Part shown: piece by piece, positions 56,027 through 64,000 of the stretch
Layout: every line of letters starts with the position of its first letter
Position numbering within the stretch: position 1 is the first letter of the stretch
Assembly: GCA_033220425.1 (NCBI GenBank)
Contig: CM065647.1
Coordinates: 3,596,001-3,660,000, forward strand
Reading direction: 5' to 3'
DNA from: Lepraria neglecta
Taxonomy: Eukaryota; Ascomycota; Lecanoromycetes; Lecanorales; Stereocaulaceae
Length of the DNA: 64,000 nucleotides
Program-made: the position numbers and the translations under genes
Notes under the pieces: model-generated
What the model was told of the DNA's origin: nothing
The model's input: only the letters and a program-made list of their open reading frames with translations
Database searches by the model: none

Positions 56027-56068
56027 ATTCAGCCCTATAGGGCTGGCCGGTTAGGGAGTGAACTCTTC
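56027..56068 (-). repeat. Right terminal inverted repeat of element A
   Basis: Reverse complement of the left end apart from one substitution and the absence of one 17-bp iteration. It contains the palindrome CAGCCCTATAGGGCTG and is flanked by TA. Confidence 0.85.
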
Positions 56069-57249
<1,181 letters not shown>

Positions 57250-57280
57250 ATACCGATATCGTGAAAATTGTGAGCTTCCT

Positions 57281-59216
57281 TTAGCATTCCACCGGTGGTC
57301 CTTTCTCCCTTATCCTCCTCACTGCAAAAGGAAAAGTCCGTCTCTGATACTTCGCTGATTCCTGAATTGTGCTTTCACTTGCATCGTCCGACTGGTCTGA
57401 GCGTGACCTTTTCCTTTCCTCTAATATGAACGCGGCGTATGCCAGCACCATAGTAACAAAAGTCAGGAAAAAGGCTATCAGAACGAAAGTCCAAAGTTTA
57501 GTCCCCTGCGTTGTTTTTGTGTTCATGCCATACACAGTCTGCGCCACGTGTCAGTACATAGCAGCATCTCCCAGGGAAAAACCGTCTGCTTACCGCAACA
57601 AATGATGGTGGTAGATACAGTACATTCAGTATTGTCAGACTCTTTAAAGTTTGCCCTTGGAAATAGGAGTACGCAGCGTCTTGACGTTGCAGTTTGAGAA
57701 TATCTCCTGAGAGCTGAGCTTGTTTGATGCTGGTCAAGTTCAATATCTTTCAATTTGTTATCAGCTCGGATATCTTTGGACGATGTTGAATGTCGCTTAC
57801 CATCTCCAATGCTGCCGTGGTATGATCAATGACTGCTTTCAAGCGAGAATTCAATACCATAAGGGCATCATTCTCTTGCGACATGTCTAATTTGAAACGC
57901 GTGGGATATATGAGACGAGTATCTTGGGCATGGTTAATGAGATACGAAACATAGCGTTGATGGTAAGTGATCTGTCGCTGAAAGAAATGTACGTTCAATA
58001 GGAATTCGCGATGTATCTGCGGGGCCACTTTCAGCATTTTTGCATCGTCGAAAGATTCCATCTATGAAGAGTTAATGCTGTTTGACGGGAACGTCCCAAG
58101 CGGCTCACAAAATCTTCCAAGAAGTCTTCCATCTCCCCAAGCAGGAGCTTCCAGCTGGTCTTGATGTCTCGCAAAACTTTCACTATAAGGCCATATCCGT
58201 CAAAACCTAGTCTGTCAAGATGTTCTTGCGGTGTCTCTTCATTAATGGCCTTTGTCACCCATTCGGAGAGGGGCGGCATGGCATTCCCTGGAATGTCCTG
58301 TCTATAGCCAGTCTTTTCGAAATCCTGAAAAGGCTCGCAAAAGAACAAGAAGGTCCACAAATGCCCATCAAGTCGAAGATGACCACTGACTCTCCTTATG
58401 ACATAGACCCGCTGCTGATCTGTATGCAACAATAGTCAGTTATGGTTCGGCTTCTTAATATTACTTACTCACCTTTACCCTTTTGGTCTAAAAACCTCAT
58501 GAGCCGGACTGTGCGACTGATTTTACGGTTTTCCAAGAACATCGCGGGTGTACTCGCGCTCGCTCGAAAGAAATCCACGCATGCTAGATGAAAGTGGGAG
58601 AATTTCTCAGGACCTTTCCGAACCGAGATTCAGCAACACGACCACGGCGCTGAGTGACAGGGGAAATGGGCCTACCTCGTTCGTTCAGAGGACCCGCGAA
58701 ATACTCACGATCAGATGGGTAGAGACGGCTTGTCCAAGTCTCGTAATCCATGTCAAACTTTGCCCCAAGCAGCTTTACCAGATCTCCGGATAGCTTGTTG
58801 ACAGATCTACCTCGAATTATTAGTGAAAGGGACATGAAAGAATCAACGGAGCCTATACGTACACAGTACATAATTTCTGACCCTCATCCACCTTCAACAA
58901 TCGTCAATTTTCATTCAAAAGCTGTGCGAGTTCCTATACCTACCTCACGACAGAAATAATCCAGAAGACTTGGAATGTCAGAGAACTGTTTTCGAACAAC
59001 TTTCTCTGCATCTGCGTAGCTCAGCAACGCTCTAACACTACTGTCAGAAGTGGACTCACCAGTGGGTCTGACTTCCGCGATCTCGACCTCCATGGGCTTT
59101 CTCGCAATGGATTCGATGAAACCATTGAGCGTCTCATGGTCTTGTCCATAAGTTTGACTCCTCGATACCCATTTTTGAGTAGAGCCTTCGTTGCTACTGC
59201 TGGGGCTAGGCATCAT
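57281..59216 (-). CDS. CorA-like Mg2+ transporter family protein
   Basis: Seven exons give about 515 residues: 59216-58940, 58852-58676, 58583-58473, 58419-58109, 58061-57801, 57746-57594 and 57538-57281. All later junctions have GT/AG ends and consistent phase. The first donor (GTATAG) is weaker and was chosen because it keeps frame. The end of exon 6 and exon 7 join to make LPPSFVA-TVYGMN, the GMN signature of CorA channels, between two helices (about 411-431 and 445-467). The long N-terminal part is soluble with a helical region before the membrane, as in fungal CorA-like proteins that often act outside simple Mg2+ uptake. The C-terminal tail is basic and about 45 residues long. Its 3' end lies 31 bp from the convergent kinase gene. 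Confidence 0.85.
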
Positions 59217-60997
59217 GCAATAGGAATACACGAACATGCAAAAAGATTAAAGGGGCTTCTGGCTTATAATGCAATGCCAACCGCAGATTGGCAAAGCGCT
59301 GACCGCCATTACAGTGAACACAGGAGCCCAATCTGCGTCTAACATGCCTAAGTCAAGACGCAACGGATTACCTCAAAAGGTATGAGATACCGAGAAGAAA
59401 GCTGCAGTTGCAAAGCATCTTCGACCATTCATTCCTATTCACAAGACCGTCGTAACCAACAGGTGACAAGAGTATTCTCCTGCAAGGCTGACGCAAAAGG
59501 CTTCCTGCAAGTCATTCACCTAACAGAAGGGCGCTGGCGCGAATGCCCAACGGCCAACTAAGGTCGCTATCAATGAGCCCTATCGTTCACTGGACCACAC
59601 CCTCGGGTGGAATAGTGACACTTTTTAATGCTCAGAAGATTGGGTGCCTTGGGCTCCTATTGCTTGGCATGTCGCAAGGCTATGGCACACAGAAAGATCA
59701 CAGCGTTCCCATAAACGTCCCAAGTTTGGCTGCCTACTGACTTGGCCCTCAATAGACTTTTGCCTCCTTCCCAAACGTAACTATGTCACATGCAGGAGAG
59801 GTCGCCGCTCATGTATCTGTGTCATCAATCTCTTATTAGATTAATCTTTGAAGAGCCGCGGAAGTTCAGGACCTCGATGTTGAGCCTCAGAAGGGCGTAA
59901 ACAAGTTTCTTTCATTGATTTTCAGCCCGCTTTGACCCCCACGGCGTGGCTTTCATCACGTTCATGCAGCTCGGCCGCTCACCGCTAACACCCCCACTTG
60001 AAGGCCAGAAGCAGGAATTTTTAGGCGTCGATCCCTGCGGGATTGCGTGTCAGCAATCAAATAATACCAATCTGCATCAAAGGGGCATCGCGATCGTCTA
60101 ATAATGCTGCATGCGTTGTAGTATTCGGACCTAGTAACGACTAATGCAGTGTGACCCCATCTTATCTGCAACAAGAATACCCGCTATGAACTCTTCTTTT
60201 TCAAGTTTTGTTTTCGTATCCGCACAATTGCCGAAGGAAGGCAGTAACTAGATCTGGGTATTAGCGACATTTACCACTGCCAAGGTTACTTCTCGGCACA
60301 TCTTGCTCACGGGCCAATGCATGACCCGGCCAGTAGTTATTGGCTTGGCGAGGCTGACATATGTGGCATCCTATCCCAATACCATGCCTCATCCTCCATC
60401 TTCTCATCAAGTTCATCATGTGGCTGCAATTTACGATCTATCTTGCCAGTGCCCAGTAATAGCCTTCCTGGCCCTGGAATGCCAAATAAACCCCGCAGGC
60501 ACCGATCCCCTGGCTATAGACATTTTAGCGCTCTGGGCGCTTTTGCACCAATATCTATGTTGCAATGTGGCAATAGGCTGGGAAGGATGTCTAGCTAATG
60601 GGGGCCCTCAAGGCCCCATATATGGCCAAAACAGACAAAGAATGGCTAGCAACAGGCTTCTGGAATTGCATAGAAAGCAATCGAGCAACGGTTTGCAACA
60701 ATCCACCGTTGTGGCTGTGAGTCTTTTCAACAGTGGCTCCTGCTACTGTTCCAACAATCCAACCAGCTGACATGTTCCTGGAAAGCCTTGCCACAGGAGG
60801 GCACGACGGCACTAGTAAGGTTCATCCGGCGCCGTTAAAAGTCAAACGAATGACTCGTGACCCACAAAAGTATATATCAACGACATCTCTTCTCATGAAG
60901 ACGCATCAGGATAACGGAGCTCGCGACTGTCGGCGTAGATATATCGCCGGCTTCACCTCATACGTGCAAAGTCATCTAGCGCCTTAATCATCGGAGC
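59217..60997. other. Intergenic, no supported gene
   Basis: 1.8 kb. The longest frame (60303-60770, plus, 155 codons) has no motif, signal peptide or splice pattern and is not called. No RNA gene recognised. Confidence 0.5.
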
Positions 60998-61885
60998 TCA
61001 TCCCAACACAAGACAGCGAACCTCAATGCTTTGGCGACGGCATCTTGCATCTCCTAGTGCCAAAGGATTGAAAGAAGCATGGGCGCATCTGACCCCTGAT
61101 GGCTGTCCAGTGTCATCAAGGTTTTGGAGGCTGTCAAAACATTGCAGTAGGAGGACATCGCTCGTGGACATGTGGCTCCAATACCAGAACCGCTGTGCCG
61201 GACTATACTTCACGGCGTAGGTCTCACCCGCCGAGTCTGGATAAATGTGTTTCACTTTGACGAGGTCTGACTCCTGGATGGTGGAAGAGTCTCCTACTGC
61301 CAAAGGATGGTCGAAGACAGGCTTGACAATCGGCCTCCAGACATTGACGATACGCACCCGAAGTCTGTTTGCAACCACTTCGTTTGCCTCATGATCAGAA
61401 AGATGTAGCTTCACCCGGCGCAGAGCCCCTAGTCGAGTTTGGTCTATATGGACTTTGCGGACAGGCCGACAGAGGGTCTTTGCTGGTGAGGCTCTGCGTA
61501 TAGTGCTGTCGAAGATGATCACCTTCTGAGCAGCAGGCACATGCTTCAGAATGATCGTGACAGCATCGAGCTCATATTTCCCCTTGATATCGGTCGCGTT
61601 TGTAAAGTCCACGGTCTGCGGAGGATGTCTACAAACAGCCGCAAACGAGTGGACATCAAGAGAAAACCGGGTTTCTTTCTTTCGCATATCCTGAATGAGG
61701 ACCGGCTTCGGATTGTGACCATAATTCTTTCTGCCGGCCCCTGAAGAGTCCGTGACTTCAAAATAAGGGTCTGAACCGTCCTCAGGGGGCTTGTAAAAAT
61801 GGAGAATGCCCATAACACCCCCTTTCCGCTTTCGAATGTCGTCGTCTTGGCTGATATTGGTGAAAATAGGATGCTGTGGAGCCAT
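60998..61885 (-). CDS. CmcJ/AsaB-like hydroxylase/desaturase family protein
   Basis: An intronless frame of 295 residues from the ATG at 61885. An in-frame alternative at 61957 adds a short unlikely leader. The order of motifs matches fungal proteins named after bacterial CmcJ and Aspergillus AsaB: FYKPPEDGSDP near the N-terminus, KVHIDQT (about 144-150; family HVDQS), VNVWRPI (about 180-186), PLAVGDSSTI, GETYAVKYSPAQRFWYW (about 220-236) and DVLLLQCFDS (about 243-252). Members act in secondary metabolism as hydroxylases, desaturases or accessory factors; the precise reaction varies and is unproven here. No other secondary-metabolite gene lies beside it. Confidence 0.8.
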   Translation of the reverse strand: MAPQHPIFTNISQDDDIRKRKGGVMGILHFYKPPEDGSDPYFEVTDSSGAGRKNYGHNPKPVLIQDMRKKETRFSLDVHSFAAVCRHPPQTVDFTNATDIKGKYELDAVTIILKHVPAAQKVIIFDSTIRRASPAKTLCRPVRKVHIDQTRLGALRRVKLHLSDHEANEVVANRLRVRIVNVWRPIVKPVFDHPLAVGDSSTIQESDLVKVKHIYPDSAGETYAVKYSPAQRFWYWSHMSTSDVLLLQCFDSLQNLDDTGQPSGVRCAHASFNPLALGDARCRRQSIEVRCLVLG

Positions 61886-62361
61886 TACGATTAAATTGTT
61901 GCCCAGAAAATACCATGTTCCCTGTTTTTGAACATTAGTCCCCTGGCAGAGCCTCATTTTCTCCGCATGACAGAGGAGGGGGCCACGTGTGGGCCTAATT
62001 TAGTCTCTTTCCCAGGTGTGTGGGCAGTAGATAAGCCTGGCCGACTACCGATAAAAGGAACGATATAACTATGATTAGTGTACATTTACCATTCCAATGT
62101 GTAAAAGCGCTCTCATAGCTTCTTTAACAAACGTGGGGTGATTTAAATTGACAAAGTCTAATGATTCGTAGCTCCTGCAGCTTTTGTGTTTCGTGGCTTC
62201 CTTTGAGGGGAGACTGCATAGTGGGGCAATCACACACGTAAGGAACGTACCTCAGCCGCACAAATCAACAAACAACATCCCTGTGCTGTGAAGCAATAAT
62301 CGGTGTTCAAAAACTTCTTCACAACAGCATCATCATCATCATCATCATACTGCACAATCAT
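61886..62361. promoter_or_regulatory. Divergent intergenic region upstream of pyrG
   Basis: About 475 bp between the CmcJ-like gene and the OMP decarboxylase gene. It holds both promoters and a short CAT microsatellite near the pyrG start. No named site recognised. Confidence 0.5.
62326..62349. repeat. CAT trinucleotide microsatellite
   Basis: About seven consecutive CAT units in the 5' leader of the OMP decarboxylase gene, ending 13 bp before the start codon. Confidence 0.9.
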
Positions 62362-63309
62362 ATGGCATCTAAATCATTCCTCACCTATGCCGCGCGTGCT
62401 AAACAGCATCCGAACCCAATCGCAAGGAGGCTTCTCGAACTTGCGGAGGAGAAGAAGTCCAACGTCGTCGTATCAGCTGATTTGACCACGACAAAAGAGC
62501 TCCTCTATCTAGCTGACCGTAAGTACACGTCTTCGTAATCGTCACCCTCAATCCGAGAGATGACTACCCTTTACAGTCTCATACGAACGCCCATACAAAC
62601 TGGGGGAGCCTACTAACAAAACCCAGGTCTTGGCCCCTACATCGCCCTCTTCAAAACCCACATCGACATCATCTCCGACTTCAGCAATGAAACAGTAGAA
62701 GGACTCAAATCACTCTCCGAAAAACACAACTTCCTAATCTTCGAAGACCGCAAATTCGTGGACATAGGCCACACAGTGCAAATGCAATACGACGGTGGCG
62801 CCCTTCGTATCTCTGAATGGGCTCATATCGTCAACGCCAGCATCCTCGCAGGCGACGGCATAGTCGAAGCTTTGGCCTCAATCGGAACTGCTGACACCGT
62901 TGAGCATAAAGGGCAGAGGGGTCTGCTCATGCTCGCACACATGACCACCAAAGGCTCTCTCGCCACTGGAGCATACACTCAAGCATCAATTGAATCAGCT
63001 CGACTGCACAAGGACTTCGTGGTCGGGTTTGTGGCCAATCATGCACTGACTGAAGTGGCGGACCCGACGACAGCTACAGAGGACGAAGACTTCGTGGTTT
63101 TTACTACGGGTGTCAATCGTGCTACGAAAGATGGTCCGCTGGGCCAGCAGTATCAGACTCCTAAGAAGGCGATTGCGAGGGGAGCGGATTTCATTATTTC
63201 TGGAAGGGGAATCTATGCTACTGAGAATCCGATTGAGACTGTGCAGTTGTATCAGAAGGAGGGGTGGGAGGCTTATTTGGATAGGGTCGGAGGGGAACCT
63301 GAGGCGTGA
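62362..63309 (+). CDS. pyrG: Orotidine 5'-phosphate decarboxylase
   Basis: Two exons (62362-62518 and 62627-63309) join in phase 1 across a 108-bp intron with GTAAGT donor, a TACTAAC branch site about 10 bases before the acceptor and an ACCCAG acceptor. The join restores [18 protein letters not shown]. The product is 279 residues, the usual length. Catalytic residues are present: Lys62 in KTHID, and Asp93, Lys95 and Asp98 in [10 protein letters not shown]. The phosphate-binding end reads FIISGRGIY. The enzyme removes CO2 from OMP to give UMP, the last step of de novo UMP synthesis (URA3 in yeast, pyrG in Aspergillus). It is cytosolic. The start gives [13 protein letters not shown], as in relatives. 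Confidence 0.97.
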
Positions 63310-64000
63310 GGATAGATTTGAGGCGGTAGATTGGGATCGGAGCGGAGGTGTTTAAAGGGGTGAGATGCTTCTGGAGGATGGGCTAGGTAACAACGATATG
63401 CTCAACACTTCTGGATACATCCCATGAAATTGAGGATATGCTGAATGGCCTGAATCACGTGCAAGACCTACAATACAGTTCTGTTTGAGCGGTTTTGGAA
63501 GTTTGTCTGTCGACCGTCGACCATTCTCGCAACTTAGCGTGCCTTGCATACACCACTATTCGTATTCGAGAGGTTTCTAGAGATTCGGTTGTTGGATTTC
63601 GGAACAACCATTTGACTGATGATTCTCCCCAAAGGTGCTCGCTAAATCTTTTCGAGACCTTGAGAGTCTGGCTGTTGAGCGTCGTGTATTCCCACCTTGT
63701 AGTGCCTTACTATAGTAGAGTTAGCACTGTTCGAGGTTTCAAAGACTCTGTTTGTTGGAATAAGGTAAGTGATATTTTGATAGGTCTAGTGCAAGTTTGA
63801 GATTTTGCACATCTACACCAAAGATAACTCACATGTCTTGTTTGGAGTTGGCGAGACTCGGGCTGTTGGGCGCGAACTACGTGTTGACTGGCACTAGTCC
63901 TGATTGATGTTCTTAGAGTCTGGCTGTTGGATTACGGAACATCCATATGACCTGAATTTCTTCCCAAAAGTACTCACTAGTACTACTTGAGAAGCTCCCA
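63310..64000. repeat. Imperfect interspersed short repeat downstream of pyrG
   Basis: The core GAGTCTGGCTGTTGG (with variants) stands at about 63582, 63664, 63744, 63853 and 63916, spaced 63-109 bp. Two larger copies (63579-63650 and 63913-63980) also share ...GGAACAnCCATnTGACnTGA... and CCCAAAnGTnCTC. No protein-coding frame is supported. The array continues to the window edge. Confidence 0.6.

Larger units (their letters stand above)
43907..56068 (+). mobile_element. Outer Fot1/Pogo-type DNA transposon (element A), host of the nest
   Basis: Inverted termini start GAAGAGTTCAC and end GTGAACTCTTC and are flanked on both sides by TA (43905-43906 and 56069-56070), the target duplication of the Tc1/mariner superfamily. 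Inside, pieces of a Fot1/Pogo transposase lie in order on the plus strand: a psq-type helix-turn-helix (about 46510-46670), then a Tc5-type HTH start and part of the DDE domain (about 54290-54815), then a poor C-terminal part (55546-56020). Removing the inner insertions (element B, the LTR element and the MITE, with their target duplications) leaves about 2.4 kb, near the length of element B. A further insert of about 1 kb with a tandem repeat may also lie inside. The coding parts are heavily RIP-scarred. Confidence 0.85.

Noticed and set aside
60303-60770. 155-codon plus-strand frame in the 59-61 kb gap
   Set aside because: No motif, signal peptide, splice structure or homology I can recognise, and its composition looks like translated non-coding DNA.
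62303-62485. 60-codon plus-strand frame overlapping pyrG exon 1
   Set aside because: An alternative frame over the first exon of the OMP decarboxylase; the true frame has the family motifs.

Overview
The window looks like nuclear DNA of a filamentous ascomycete (Pezizomycotina). Genes carry short introns of about 50-95 bp with GTRNGY donors, CTNAY branch sites and YAG acceptors. Several products belong to families typical of these fungi: DUF3176 and PQ-loop membrane proteins, a CmcJ/AsaB-like protein, a Mak32-like PfkB kinase and a bifunctional-type diterpene cyclase. Repeats carry the C-to-T / G-to-A scars expected from repeat-induced point mutation (RIP). I cannot name the species. There are no convincing tRNA or rRNA genes and no CRISPR arrays. 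All gene models are hand-spliced from the sequence, without transcripts.

Layout. 0-4.9 kb is gene-poor and decayed: a RIP-scarred coiled-coil gene and a broken kinase-like gene. 4.9-13.4 kb holds sound genes: a PQ-loop protein and a large coiled-coil protein (divergent pair), a MetE-C-terminal-like protein, and a seven-exon secreted protein of unknown family. 13.4-19.1 kb is mostly empty, with a decayed CoA-transferase/racemase gene. 19.1-35.8 kb holds a DUF3176 protein, a methyltransferase-like protein divergent from an MFS transporter, an HExxH protein, a 1358-residue diterpene-cyclase-like protein divergent from a KANL3/Tex30-like alpha/beta hydrolase, a small membrane protein and a basic Ser/Pro-rich protein. 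36-42 kb is decayed, internally repetitive coiled-coil sequence with little supported coding.

42.5-57.2 kb is the most structured part. A 12.2-kb nest of transposons sits between a Mak32-like kinase (minus strand) and a UMP/CMP-kinase-like gene (plus strand). The outer shell is a Fot1/Pogo-type element (TA target duplication). It contains a second Fot1/Pogo element, a 235-249 bp tandem repeat, a Ty3/gypsy-type LTR retrotransposon fossil with an exact 5-bp target duplication, and a GC-rich MITE-like element. 57.3-63.3 kb returns to single-copy genes: a CorA-like transporter, a CmcJ-like protein and OMP decarboxylase (pyrG/URA3 type) with all four catalytic residues. The last 700 bp hold an imperfect short repeat.

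The two pyrimidine-nucleotide genes (OMP decarboxylase makes UMP; UMP/CMP kinase uses it) lie within 6 kb of each other. The most interesting single gene is the diterpene-cyclase-like protein. It is an open, intronless frame of about 4.1 kb. Its class II motif is changed from DxDD to DADN, its class I motif region reads EDYMQ, and it carries a long Gln/Pro-rich tail.
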